Part shown: positions 1 through 8,460 of the stretch, piece by piece
Numbering within the stretch: position 1 is the stretch's first letter
Layout: each line of letters opens with the position of its first letter
From: Liquorilactobacillus uvarum DSM 19971
Lineage (GTDB): Bacteria > Bacillota > Bacilli > Lactobacillales > Lactobacillaceae
Length of the DNA stretch: 64,000 bases
Assembly: GCF_001434935.1 (NCBI RefSeq)
Contig: NZ_AZEG01000005.1
Coordinates: 62,001 to 126,000 of the forward strand
Direction of reading: 5' to 3'
Program-made: the position numbers and the translations under genes
Notes under the pieces: model-generated
What the model was told of the DNA's origin: nothing
Databases searched by the model: none
The model's input: only the letters and a program-made list of their open reading frames with translations

Positions 1-832
1 GATCCAGGTTTTTTATTTTAAGCTGTCCATGTGCTTCCACATTCAACTTATCAATTTTGAAAATAGTTTCTTTTTTATTGGTTTCTTTTTTATCTACTGC
101 AAAATTAATTTTGTGACCAACCATCATCTCTGCCAATGCTTCTTCCCTTGTTTCAGCAACCTTGACAGAATCTATAACTTTTCCCATTCGTATGACAACA
201 CATCGATCTGCTACTTCTTTGATTTCCTTGAGCTTGTGTGTAATAAAAACAATTGACTTGCCTTCATCTGACAAAGCACGCATAATTTTCATCAACTGGT
301 CTATTTCCTGCGGAGTCAGTGCTGCTGTCGGTTCATCAAAAATAAAAATGTTGGCTTTGCGATACAATGCTTTCATTATCTCCACACGTTGCTGCATTCC
401 GACCGTAATATCAGCTACCTTTGCACTTAAATCTATTTTCAAATGATACTTACCAGCTAAAAGTGCTATGTCTTTTGCGGCCTGCTTATAATTTATGTGC
501 CCTGCTTTAAGCGGTTCATCCCCGAGAATGATGTTCTCAAGTACAGAAAATGCAGGTATCAGCATAAAATGCTGATGAACCATTCCAATTCCTAACGTTT
601 TTGCATCCCGCGGATTTTCCATTTTTACAGATTTTCCGTTGATCACAATCTCGCCGGAAGTAGGTTTCAACAAGCCAGACAACATCCCCATCAAAGTAGA
701 TTTCCCTGCCCCATTTTCACCAAGCAAGGCCAATATTTCTCCTTGTTTTAGCTCTAATGAAATATCATCATTAGCCTTATAGTTTCCAAACTTCTTGGTA
801 ATGTTTTTCATTTGAACAACGTCTTTTTCCAT
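1..832 (-). CDS. Nucleoside-type ABC transporter ATP-binding protein (3' part cut by window edge)
   Basis: This is the ATPase that would power BmpA-dependent uptake, probably of nucleosides. The ATG at 832 follows an AAAGGA ribosome site, and about 277 codons are present before the window edge. Visible motifs are Walker A (GENGAGKST, residues 38-46), the Q-loop HQHFML, an ABC signature of the VGMQQR form, Walker B ending FDEPTAAL, and a switch histidine (ITHKL). The family (YufO/RbsA-like, two ATPase halves of about 500 aa) predicts that the second half and the permeases lie left of the window. It lies just after the binding-protein gene on the same strand, so the two probably share a transcript. 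The substrate is inferred from the neighbours (BmpA and a nucleoside hydrolase); ribose or another sugar is less likely. Confidence 0.9.
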   Translation of the reverse strand, partial: MEKDVVQMKNITKKFGNYKANDDISLELKQGEILALLGENGAGKSTLMGMLSGLLKPTSGEIVINGKSVKMENPRDAKTLGIGMVHQHFMLIPAFSVLENIILGDEPLKAGHINYKQAAKDIALLAGKYHLKIDLSAKVADITVGMQQRVEIMKALYRKANIFIFDEPTAALTPQEIDQLMKIMRALSDEGKSIVFITHKLKEIKEVADRCVVIRMGKVIDSVKVAETREEALAEMMVGHKINFAVDKKETNKKETIFKIDKLNVEAHGQLKIKNLD

Positions 833-865
833 TCTTTTTCCTTTCTTTAAGTCAGCTCACAAAGT

Positions 866-912
866 AGCAAAATGGTGAAGCATTGGTACATTACCAACTC
901 TTCACCATTTAT
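866..912 (-). other. Intercistronic stem-loop between bmpA and the ATPase gene
   Basis: Inverted repeat of 11-bp arms (870-880 and 900-910), with an inner inverted repeat TTGGTA/TACCAA. No clear U-tract follows on the minus strand. It sits in the 118-bp gap between the binding-protein gene and the ATPase gene. Such stems often protect the upstream mRNA or partly stop transcription, giving more binding protein than ATPase; that role is inferred. Confidence 0.6.
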
Positions 913-950
913 ATGTGTTAAGAATGACCCAGCACACTGCCTTGAATTCT

Positions 951-1973
951 TTATTTAGGACTTACAGTAATCTGACCATTTTCAATTTTCTTTTCATATT
1001 GTTGAACTGACTTCCAAGCACTTGCAGACATATTATCATTAACGATTCCTACGCCATTATCTTTCAAATCATAAGTAACTGTCTTTCCACCAGGAAACTT
1101 GCCTTTTGCAGCTTGTTTAGACAAATCCTTTACAGCCGTTCCTACTTTTTTCACAGCTGACGCCAGAGTTACATTACCACCCTTGTATGCACCATCTGCT
1201 TTTTGATCTTGATCAACACCGACAACCCAAACTTTTTTACCATTCTTGGCTGCGTTTTTGGCTGCGGTGAACACTCCTGCACCTGTTCCGCCAGCTGCGT
1301 GAAAAATAACATCTTCATTGTTGTTAAACATAGCGGTTGCCAAAGACTGGCCAACGTCAGCTTTTGTAAACGAACCTGCATATTTAACATCAACTTTAAT
1401 TTTAGGATTAACTGCTTTTACACCTTGTTTGAAACCAGCTTCGAATGTTTTGATAACATCACTTTGAATTCCACCAACAAAACCTACACGTCCAGTCTTA
1501 GTAGTTTCAGCAGCTGCCACCCCTGCTAAGAACGAAGATTGCTCCGTTTTGAACGTCACTGACGCTACATTTTTTCGACCCTTTACTACTGAATCAATGA
1601 TTGCAAAATTCGTTTTAGGATTGTCCTTTGCAGCCGAACTAATTGCATTATCCAGCTTATAACCTATTCCAAAAATAGTTGCATACTTAGCCTTAATTAA
1701 TTTATTAATGTTAGGCAAAAAATCTGAGTCATCGTCTGATTGTGCATAGTTGTATCCATTGATTCCCTTTTTCAGTCCTTCACTTTTCCCCCAGCTCTTC
1801 AAACCTTCCCAAGCCGACTGATTAAAGGATTTATCATCAATCCCTCCGCCATCGGTAACTAAAGCTGCTGAATGTTTGGTTCCCTTGCTTGATGCAGAAT
1901 TATTACCACATCCTACAAGAAATGTTCCGACCATCAATGTTGCCGCTAGAACTGCTACTGCTTTCTTTTTCAA
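951..1973 (-). CDS. BmpA/Med-family substrate-binding lipoprotein
   Basis: Extracellular lipid-anchored binding protein of the BMP family, which usually captures nucleosides for an ABC importer. The chosen TTG start at 1973 has GGGGG eight to nine bases upstream and gives a compact signal peptide (MKKKAVAVLAATLMVG) ending in the lipobox LVGC. An ATG at 1982 touches the same GGGGG and looks too close. The mature part opens with the family hallmark region LVTDGGGIDDKSFNQSAWEG and continues with conserved GGIQSDV and GVDQDQ segments. Length (340 aa) is normal. It is transcribed with the ATPase gene that follows. A nucleoside hydrolase is divergent next door, which supports nucleoside salvage as the role. 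Confidence 0.9.
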   Translation of the reverse strand: MKKKAVAVLAATLMVGTFLVGCGNNSASSKGTKHSAALVTDGGGIDDKSFNQSAWEGLKSWGKSEGLKKGINGYNYAQSDDDSDFLPNINKLIKAKYATIFGIGYKLDNAISSAAKDNPKTNFAIIDSVVKGRKNVASVTFKTEQSSFLAGVAAAETTKTGRVGFVGGIQSDVIKTFEAGFKQGVKAVNPKIKVDVKYAGSFTKADVGQSLATAMFNNNEDVIFHAAGGTGAGVFTAAKNAAKNGKKVWVVGVDQDQKADGAYKGGNVTLASAVKKVGTAVKDLSKQAAKGKFPGGKTVTYDLKDNGVGIVNDNMSASAWKSVQQYEKKIENGQITVSPK

Positions 1974-2126
1974 TGAATGCATCCCCCAAATTAATTTTCT
2001 ATGCAGAGAAGTATACCTTTCTTCCACCATAAAATCAATATATTATTTTGATATAAACCACAAATAGTTCGTCTTTAGTAGCCTATATACTGACATTTAA
2101 TGTAATAAGCTCGTTATTGGAATGTT

Positions 2127-2155
2127 TTGACGAACACTATCCTTTTATGTATAAT
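2127..2155 (+). promoter_or_regulatory. Promoter of nucleoside hydrolase gene
   Basis: TTGACG at 2127-2132 and TATAAT at 2150-2155, separated by 17 bases, lie about 55 bases before the start codon at 2210. This is a close match to a housekeeping sigma promoter. Confidence 0.75.
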
Positions 2156-2209
2156 TTAGGATATTAGTTTAGTCGGTTCATTAAGTTTTTATTAGAAAGG
2201 TCGCAAAAC

Positions 2210-3151
2210 ATGACTGAAAAAGTTTATTTTAACCATGATGGGGGAGTTGATGATTTAATCTCTCTCTTTCTGTTGCTGCAAATGGAAAACGTTGAATTAA
2301 CAGGAGTTGGAGTTGTCAACGCCGATAGCTATGTTGTCCCGGCAGTTGAAGCGAGTCGCAAAATTGTTGATCGCTTTGGTCAAGGCGCCAAACTATCTAT
2401 TGCAACATCTAACGCGCGTGCAGCACACCCTTTCCCTAAAGAATGGCGTCTAGCAGCTTACTCCGAAAATGCACTCCCCATTCTGAATGAAAGTGGAAAA
2501 ATAATTACTCCGAATGCATCTGAGCCAGCTCATCTTGATCTTTTACATAAGCTTCAAAGGGCGTCAAACCCTATAACGCTACTCTTCACTGGTCCTCTGT
2601 CAGATCTTGCTCAGGCTTTGCAAATAGATTCTTCAATTGAGAAAAAAATTAAACGTCTCATTTGGATGGGGGGAACATTCTTGCAAAAGGGAAATGTTGC
2701 TGAACCAGATTGCAACGGAACACAAGAATGGAATGCTTTTTGGGACCCTGAAGCAGTGAAAACTGTCTTTAATTCATCAATACCAATCGATTTGGTCAGC
2801 CTTGAAAGTACAAACAATGTTCCATTAACACAAAAAATCCGTCAAAGGTGGGCTTCACAACGTCGTTATCCAGGTCTTGATTTCATTGGCAACAGCTATG
2901 CTTTCGTTCCAGAGTTAAATTTTTTTGAAACAAATTCGACTTATTATCTATGGGATGTTTTAACAACATGTTATTTCTTCGATCCAAGCATCGTTAAAAC
3001 TAAGGAAATAAAATGCGATGTTAAGCTTGAATTTCCATCTGATGGACAAACTTTCTTAACTGATAATGGACGTAAAGCGAATTTAGTGTATGACGTGGAT
3101 CATACTAAATTTTTTGACCTGATAGATATGTTAGCTAAAAAAACCGAGTAA
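2210..3151 (+). CDS. Inosine/uridine-preferring nucleoside hydrolase family protein
   Basis: Cytoplasmic enzyme expected to split the N-glycosidic bond of ribonucleosides into base and ribose. The N-terminal DGGVDD (residues 10-15, after FNHD) is the calcium-binding aspartate cluster of the IunH family, usually DxDxGxDD; here the first positions read HDGGVDD, a common variant. A second conserved stretch, LFTGPLSDLAQAL, sits near residue 125, and WMGG follows. Length (313 aa) is typical. It has its own promoter and an AAAGGT ribosome site. It lies divergent from the BmpA transporter genes, suggesting that imported nucleosides are hydrolysed by this enzyme. The exact substrate cannot be told. 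Confidence 0.88.
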   Translation: MTEKVYFNHDGGVDDLISLFLLLQMENVELTGVGVVNADSYVVPAVEASRKIVDRFGQGAKLSIATSNARAAHPFPKEWRLAAYSENALPILNESGKIITPNASEPAHLDLLHKLQRASNPITLLFTGPLSDLAQALQIDSSIEKKIKRLIWMGGTFLQKGNVAEPDCNGTQEWNAFWDPEAVKTVFNSSIPIDLVSLESTNNVPLTQKIRQRWASQRRYPGLDFIGNSYAFVPELNFFETNSTYYLWDVLTTCYFFDPSIVKTKEIKCDVKLEFPSDGQTFLTDNGRKANLVYDVDHTKFFDLIDMLAKKTE

Positions 3152-3180
3152 TTTACCACTACATCCCGCTTTTTTCTATT

Positions 3181-3208
3181 TTGATTCATTTTTGAATTGC
3201 GGTATAAT
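3181..3208 (+). promoter_or_regulatory. Promoter of the ArsR-family gene
   Basis: TTGATT (3181-3186), a 16-base spacer and TATAAT (3203-3208). Its position puts the transcript start near 3215, upstream of the chosen ATG at 3279. No clean 12-2-12 zinc-sensor operator was visible around it. Confidence 0.6.
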
Positions 3209-3278
3209 GGTTGAAAGTAACTATTAGATGAGGCTAGCTTCTGATAATATTGCAAAAACGTCTAAAAAGGTGAACCTG

Positions 3279-3608
3279 ATGGCAAAATCAACCGATATCC
3301 AATTACCGACAACAATTGAGCTTGAAAAAAGTGTTCAGCTTTTCAAGTCTTTTGGTGACCAGACACGCTATAAAATACTTTTTCTGTTAACCGAACGCAG
3401 TCTCTCCGTAAATGAGATTGCCGAAACAATCGGTATTTCACAATCTGCAATTTCGCATCAATTAAAATTGCTACGCCAAACTGGTCTTGTTCGCGGCATT
3501 CGTTCCGGTCAAAAAGTTAACTATCAATTATCAGACCGCCATATTGTGACTATTTTTGAACAAGTAAGAGAACACGTGAGTGAAAAGAACACTAACTATA
3601 ACAACTAA
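3279..3608 (+). CDS. ArsR/SmtB-family repressor with CzrA-type zinc site
   Basis: Winged-helix dimeric repressor. The ATG at 3279 has AAAGGTG eight bases upstream; an earlier in-frame ATG at 3228 has no ribosome site. Residues 45-66 form the recognition helix-turn-helix (NEIAETIGISQSAISHQLKL). The last helix carries D86, H88, H99 and E102, matching the DxH-x10-H-x2-(E/H) alpha-5 metal site of SmtB and CzrA, the zinc/cobalt sensors. The cysteine box of arsenic or cadmium sensors (ELCVCDL) is replaced by SLSVNEI. No metal transporter is adjacent, so it would act in trans or control itself. Family assignment is firm; zinc sensing is inferred from the ligands. Confidence 0.88.
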   Translation: MAKSTDIQLPTTIELEKSVQLFKSFGDQTRYKILFLLTERSLSVNEIAETIGISQSAISHQLKLLRQTGLVRGIRSGQKVNYQLSDRHIVTIFEQVREHVSEKNTNYNN

Positions 3609-3662
3609 AAAATGACTGACTGAAAGTATCTGCCAAAGACATTTTCAGTCAGTCATTTTATT
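3608..3662 (+). terminator. Rho-independent terminator after the ArsR gene
   Basis: Long inverted repeat (AAATGACTGACTGAAA paired with TTTTCAGTCAGTCATTT) begins directly after the stop codon and ends in a T-rich stretch. Confidence 0.8.
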
Positions 3663-3846
3663 GTTCAGCTTTACAAGCTTTTTTCTCTGTTGACAGAGAT
3701 CACACTAGAACACGCAGCCAAGGATCAGTAAATTAATTCTCAAATTAGCACATATAAGTCTTTAAGTTACTATTTCCTGGGAAATGCAGATTTGAAATTC
3801 ATTAGATATTTTTGTAGCAGCTCCATTAATAAAAATTTTTTCAAAC

Positions 3847-3875
3847 AACAAGGAAAATCTTTAATTTTCCTTGTT
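3847..3875 (-). terminator. Terminator overlapping the menE stop codon
   Basis: Perfect 12-bp arms (AACAAGGAAAAT / ATTTTCCTTGTT) with the menE stop codon in the loop, followed on the minus strand by a T-rich run near 3835-3842. Confidence 0.75.
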
Positions 3876-5330
3876 CAATTTAGCTATTACTTTCGAGAAT
3901 TGCTCACGTACTGCAGAATGTTTTAACTTTCCATTAGCAGTGCGCGGGAGTTTATCTACTGTGATAAACGCTTGTGGAACCTTATAATGAGCCAGTTTCT
4001 CTCTACCGTATAGTTTTAAGCTAGCAGCATCAAGCTTAGAATGATCTTGCAGTTCAACAAATGCATAGGGGACCTGCCCCCATCTTTTGTCAGGTATCCC
4101 GATGACCGCAATTTCTTTTATTCCCGCCACTTTAGCATAAACATTTTCGACCTCATTTGGAAAAACATTCTCTCCGCCCGAGATAAACATTTCATCCTTG
4201 CGCCCCTTGATAAAGAGAAAACCTTCCTTATCGAAATTTCCAATATCCCCAGTTCTAAACCAACCATCCTGTGTCAGTTTATCATTGAAGCCTGCTTGGT
4301 CGTTAAGATATCCCTTCACCAGATTAGGCGCTTTAACCTCAATTTCGCCAATCTTTCCTGTATTAATTCGCAATTGAACTGGAAAAAGTGGTTTGCCCAC
4401 TGATCCAATCTTGGATGGAGCATCAGCAAAGTTTAACGCTACAACCTGAGAACAGGTCTCTGTCATCCCGTATGATTGGATGACGCTAATTCCTTTTTTC
4501 TGACAGCTGCCAAGTGTCGCAGCATCAATTGGAGCTCCTCCCAGCAAAAACGTTCGAAAAGACTCATTGTATCCTTCAGTCGGATACAGTTCCAAAAGCT
4601 GCTTAAGCATTATGGGAACGACCGACATCAAGCTAACGTGTTTAAAAGCCAGCAATTTAGTAATTTTTACAGGATCAAAATGCGGTACCAGAATAACACC
4701 GGTCCCATATATTAAACTACGCATCATTATTGACAAACCACTAATATGAAAAATAGGAACAGCACAAAGCCATTGATCATCAATTTGAAGCCCCAGATTA
4801 AATACTGAACCAACTGCTGAAAAAAAATGATTACGGAAAGTTTGCAACACTCCATGCGGATGTCCAGTTGTTCCTGAGGTATACATAATGGATGCAATTT
4901 TATCATCTTCAAAAGACTGGATTATAACTGGGCTATCGGATGTAATTGAATCCAATTCTGAAATAAAATAATAATGTGTATTACTTTTCACACGCTGCTC
5001 AAATCTTTTTTTTAATAAATCATCAACAAAAACCACCAAAACCTCAGCATCTTCTCGCTGACGTTCTAATTCCGAAAAAGCTAAACGACAATTTAATAGA
5101 ACAGGCTGTACACCCAACTGCTGAAATGCAAGTATCATAAAATAACTCGCAGGTGTATTGTCCGCAATAATTCCAGCTCGTTTGACGGATTTGCCGATAA
5201 AATGCGTTAACTTTCCAGCAATTTTATGTACCTTTGTTTTAAGTTGCCTAAAATTCCATGTTCGTCCCTCATAAACTAAAGCTGGCCGATATGGTGCCAG
5301 TTCAGCTTGCTTAATCAACCAATTCTCCAT
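3861..5330 (-). CDS. menE: o-Succinylbenzoate-CoA ligase (MenE)
   Basis: Adenylate-forming ligase that activates o-succinylbenzoate with CoA in menaquinone/DHNA synthesis. The AMP-binding signature IMYTSGTTGHPHG is near residue 150, SYGMTETCSQV near 290, GWFRTGDIG near 365 and the C-terminal PRTANGKLKH lysine motif near 470. Length 489 aa matches MenE. It is 32 bases downstream of menB in the same direction, so the two form an operon. Adjacency to menB makes MenE much more likely than a general acyl-CoA synthetase. Confidence 0.92.
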   Translation of the reverse strand: MENWLIKQAELAPYRPALVYEGRTWNFRQLKTKVHKIAGKLTHFIGKSVKRAGIIADNTPASYFMILAFQQLGVQPVLLNCRLAFSELERQREDAEVLVVFVDDLLKKRFEQRVKSNTHYYFISELDSITSDSPVIIQSFEDDKIASIMYTSGTTGHPHGVLQTFRNHFFSAVGSVFNLGLQIDDQWLCAVPIFHISGLSIMMRSLIYGTGVILVPHFDPVKITKLLAFKHVSLMSVVPIMLKQLLELYPTEGYNESFRTFLLGGAPIDAATLGSCQKKGISVIQSYGMTETCSQVVALNFADAPSKIGSVGKPLFPVQLRINTGKIGEIEVKAPNLVKGYLNDQAGFNDKLTQDGWFRTGDIGNFDKEGFLFIKGRKDEMFISGGENVFPNEVENVYAKVAGIKEIAVIGIPDKRWGQVPYAFVELQDHSKLDAASLKLYGREKLAHYKVPQAFITVDKLPRTANGKLKHSAVREQFSKVIAKLNKEN

Positions 5331-5362
5331 TATATCGCTTCCTGTTACCTGATTTATTTATT

Positions 5363-6184
5363 CTATGGGAATTTAGGAAACTGACCGAAATCTGGATGCC
5401 TTTTTTCATTAAATGCATCGCGGCCTTCCTTAGCTTCATCAGTTGTATAATAAAGCATAGTAGCATCGCCTGCAAATTGCTGCAGACCCGCAAGTCCATC
5501 CGTATCAGCATTCATTGCAGCCTTGATAAAACGAAGCGCTGTTGGTGACTTAGTCAGCAATTCATCACACCATTTCAAAGTTTCCACTTCAACATCATCC
5601 AATGGAACCACTTTATTAATCCAATTCATTTCAAGTGCTTCTTGAGCTGTATACCAATGATTTAGAAACCAAACCTCTTTAGCACGTTTGTGACCAATAA
5701 CGCGCGCTAAATAGCCTGAACCATAACCAGCATCAAAACTACCGACTTTGGGCCCCGTTTGGCCAAACATGGCATTATCCGCAGCAATTGTCAGGTCACA
5801 GACGAGTTGCAAAACATTGCCTCCACCAACAGACCAACCTTTCACCATTGCAATCACTGGTTTAGGAATAATTCTGATCAAATGCTGTAGATCTAAAACA
5901 TTTAAACGTGCAATTTTGTCTGGCCCCACATACCCGCCATTACCACGTATTCCCTGATCACCACCTGAACTGAATGCCTGATTTCCCGCGCCTGTTAAAA
6001 TAATGACTCCAATCGTGCTGTCATCGCGGCAAATGCTGAAAGCTTCTATAAGTTCACTAATAGTGACTGGAGTGAACGCATTCCGTTTTGCAGGACGATT
6101 GATTGTCAGTTTCGCAATTCTGTCCGTTCTTTCAAAAATGATCTCAGAATATTTTTTAATTCTTTTCCAATTATATTTTTCCAT
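5363..6184 (-). CDS. menB: 1,4-Dihydroxy-2-naphthoyl-CoA synthase (MenB)
   Basis: Crotonase-fold enzyme closing the second ring of naphthoquinone: OSB-CoA to DHNA-CoA. Oxyanion-hole segments [11 protein letters not shown] (about residues 70-81) and KGWSVGGGN (about 117-125) are present, as are the [15 protein letters not shown] stretch with the catalytic-site aspartate and the C-terminal [14 protein letters not shown] typical of MenB. Length 273 aa is normal. The ATG at 6184 has AAAGGA nine bases upstream. It leads the menB-menE operon and is divergent from a menI-like thioesterase 52 bases away. Upper-pathway genes (menF, D, H, C) are not in the window. Confidence 0.95.
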   Translation of the reverse strand: MEKYNWKRIKKYSEIIFERTDRIAKLTINRPAKRNAFTPVTISELIEAFSICRDDSTIGVIILTGAGNQAFSSGGDQGIRGNGGYVGPDKIARLNVLDLQHLIRIIPKPVIAMVKGWSVGGGNVLQLVCDLTIAADNAMFGQTGPKVGSFDAGYGSGYLARVIGHKRAKEVWFLNHWYTAQEALEMNWINKVVPLDDVEVETLKWCDELLTKSPTALRFIKAAMNADTDGLAGLQQFAGDATMLYYTTDEAKEGRDAFNEKRHPDFGQFPKFP

Positions 6185-6236
6185 TATCGTAGTTCCTTTC
6201 TGTTAAAATAAAGTTGCAACTATTGGAGGTCTGACC

Positions 6237-6605
6237 ATGAATCTGCTTGAAAACTTAGATATAAAAGTTGAATGCCGCAGCGCCCAAAAAACTATTGTTT
6301 CCTTGAAAGTAAGTGATGCTATAAAACAGCCCTATGGTTTTGTCCACGGAGGGATTAACACTGTATTGGCCGAAACAGCGGCTAGCATCGCAGCCAACTG
6401 TGCAGCTTCTGATGATCAGATTGCCATCGGCATCAGTGTTAATACAAATCACCTTGCTCCCGTCTCAAACGGAATCCTTAACGCAGTTGCAAAACCCATC
6501 CGTATAGGACGCTCTCTTCAAGTCTGGCACGTTGACACAATTCAGTATCCTAATCGCATCTTGAGCAGCACCAGTATTGTCACAACTAAGTTTCACACGA
6601 CCTAG
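6237..6605 (+). CDS. PaaI-type hotdog thioesterase, probable DHNA-CoA hydrolase
   Basis: Small hotdog-fold acyl-CoA thioesterase (122 aa). The core motif GFVHGGINTVLAETAAS (about residues 36-52) has the HGG turn and catalytic-site glutamate of the PaaI/YdiI/MenI group. The start ATG has TTGGAGGT upstream. The gene is divergent from menB, sharing a 52-bp promoter gap. Hydrolysis of DHNA-CoA to DHNA is the step following MenB, so a MenI role fits well. This is inferred from position, because hotdog thioesterases are hard to assign by sequence alone. Confidence 0.82.
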   Translation: MNLLENLDIKVECRSAQKTIVSLKVSDAIKQPYGFVHGGINTVLAETAASIAANCAASDDQIAIGISVNTNHLAPVSNGILNAVAKPIRIGRSLQVWHVDTIQYPNRILSSTSIVTTKFHTT

Positions 6606-6752
6606 AGATCCAAATACCTAGGACACAATACGATTTTAACACAGTGCTATTTTTTTAGTCCTGCTCAAGCTCGCTCAATAACCCAACATTTTCTTCCTTG
6701 GTAAAATCCCTTATAACTGCCGACTAATTTTGATTGACACTTATAAAGTTTT

Positions 6753-7349
6753 TCAATTGAGTTTGAGAAATTCCAAACTTCTAGTTTCCAAGTCTTGTTT
6801 GCTCTGTTCAAGAAGAAGTACGAACATTTTTTCGATTTTGTCCGTATTATGTGTCATTCCACTACGAATCCATTGTGAAATGATCCCTATGATTCCATTC
6901 GTAACATATGCATAGTAATAATCAAACTGAGTATCCGTCAACCATTTTATACGCTGCATGATAAAAGGACGTGTAGCTTCCTTAGCACCTTTAAAAATTT
7001 CTTCCAAAAACGTATAGTGATTTTGCTTGTCTATAGTAAACTTAACAATTTCTGGATCTGTCCCTTTTAGCACTTCAAAAACAGTTCTGAGCACTACACA
7101 AGTATCACCCTTGAATCGTTGTTTAATCAAACACATGCATCTTTCATACACCTCATCTTGCAAGCACTGCATTAAATTAAGCGGACTTTCATAATATCGA
7201 TAAAATGTTCCTCGATTAATATCAGCTTCGTAACAAATATCAGTTACCGTTATTTTTTCCAATTCTTTATGCCGCAACAGTTCCAGAAAGCTTTCACGAA
7301 TCATTCTCTTAGTATAGAGAGTCCTTCGATTGTTTTTTTTCCCAGTCAA
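6753..7349 (-). CDS. TetR/AcrR-family regulator
   Basis: One-component repressor, 198 aa. The N-terminal helix-turn-helix is clear: ITVTDICYEADINRGTFYRYY near residues 34-54. The C-terminal half has the pattern of the TetR_C_8 group (for example GIIGIISQWIRSGM near 160), which binds unknown ligands. It is flanked by the menI-like gene (opposite strand) and the CPBP protease gene (same strand, 165 bp upstream). No target is evident; self-regulation is likely. Confidence 0.88.
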   Translation of the reverse strand: MTGKKNNRRTLYTKRMIRESFLELLRHKELEKITVTDICYEADINRGTFYRYYESPLNLMQCLQDEVYERCMCLIKQRFKGDTCVVLRTVFEVLKGTDPEIVKFTIDKQNHYTFLEEIFKGAKEATRPFIMQRIKWLTDTQFDYYYAYVTNGIIGIISQWIRSGMTHNTDKIEKMFVLLLEQSKQDLETRSLEFLKLN

Positions 7350-7513
7350 AATATCACTCCGTCATTTATTTCTTTTATTTCGTATAGCAGGATTCGGCTC
7401 GACTGCAATGGTTTGGGACTAGAGATCCCAATTTTTATATTTAACTTCAATTTCTTGCAATAATGTGTTTTAAAATTAATTACATCAACTATCCGTCCAC
7501 TCAGATTCAATTT

Positions 7514-8302
7514 TCATTTAAAAATAACCTTTCTCTTACTAGGTCTGACATAAATTACACCTAAAAGATAATATGGTGCAAAAATAATAATCCCTGCGGC
7601 AAGCATCCATATTGCGGGTGCTTGCATAGTTACACTATTATTCATCCAATTAGCAAAAAATGCACCACTATCTATCAATGCATGTAAAAAAATGCACAAA
7701 AGTATATTATGCGACCGTAAATAAATTCCTCCAAGAAGCATCCCTAAGCTAAAAGCAAACTCTACCTGATAAAAAGTCGCCGGAAGCGACTGGTGCGTCA
7801 GATTAATCAAATGAATTAAACCAAAAACAACGCTTGAAACAAAAAGTGCTAATAGCGGTCCATGCTTCAAGCCTTTCCATTTTATCAATAAGCTACGTAG
7901 CAGAATTCCTCTAAACAATAATTCTTCAAAACAACCGACCAACAAACTTAAAGCCAGCAACTTAAGTGTAGTCGACCACGGAGGAAGCTGTTTTATTTGT
8001 AAATAATTTGCAGCAGCCGGAATTAATGCAGGAATGCTTAAAAGCAGCCCTGTTCTTAAATATCCAATCCTAGCCTCTATTTGAACTTTAAAATACAGCC
8101 AGTTCATCAATGAAACTACTATAAGAATACATAACTCACTGAAAAACATAATATTCCAATAATCGGATAGGCCTTCACCCACGAGCCAGCGTAAAAATTT
8201 CAATAAAGCCATTGTAAGGATGATAAAACCTATAATTTCTTTAAGATTGTTTTCTTTTGTTTTCATTCGATCAAATACCCCCGCTAAACTTAAGAATATC
8301 AT
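7514..8302 (-). CDS. CPBP-family intramembrane metalloprotease
   Basis: Polytopic membrane protease of the CAAX/bacteriocin-processing (CPBP, Abi) family, 262 aa with about seven or eight hydrophobic segments. Diagnostic motifs are EELLFRGILLR (motif 1, about residues 121-131), FGLIHLIN (motif 2, near 161) and a third conserved histidine in ILLCIFLHALID (near 205). Roles in the family include bacteriocin self-immunity and peptide processing, but no bacteriocin gene is nearby. The start is uncertain: ATG at 8302 has AAGGTA close upstream, while an internal ATG at 8269 has GGGGG about eleven bases upstream. Confidence 0.85.
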   Translation of the reverse strand: MIFLSLAGVFDRMKTKENNLKEIIGFIILTMALLKFLRWLVGEGLSDYWNIMFFSELCILIVVSLMNWLYFKVQIEARIGYLRTGLLLSIPALIPAAANYLQIKQLPPWSTTLKLLALSLLVGCFEELLFRGILLRSLLIKWKGLKHGPLLALFVSSVVFGLIHLINLTHQSLPATFYQVEFAFSLGMLLGGIYLRSHNILLCIFLHALIDSGAFFANWMNNSVTMQAPAIWMLAAGIIIFAPYYLLGVIYVRPSKRKVIFK

Positions 8303-8385
8303 CTTACCTTGACTTAGAACAGCATCAACTTATATCATCAAAAAATAAACCCAATATTTTAAAAATAACTGGTCACTCTTATTTG

Positions 8386-8432
8386 AAACCATAAAAAAAA
8401 GGAACTAAACCAGCTTTACCGGATTAATCCCT
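8386..8432 (-). terminator. Terminator of the acn-citZ-icd operon
   Basis: On the minus strand AAGGGATTAA pairs with TTAGTTCCTT (two G-T pairs) around an inner CCGG/CTGG stem, followed by an eight-base T run. It lies just after icd. Confidence 0.8.
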
Positions 8433-8460
8433 TACTTTAACTATACCAACATACAAAAAC

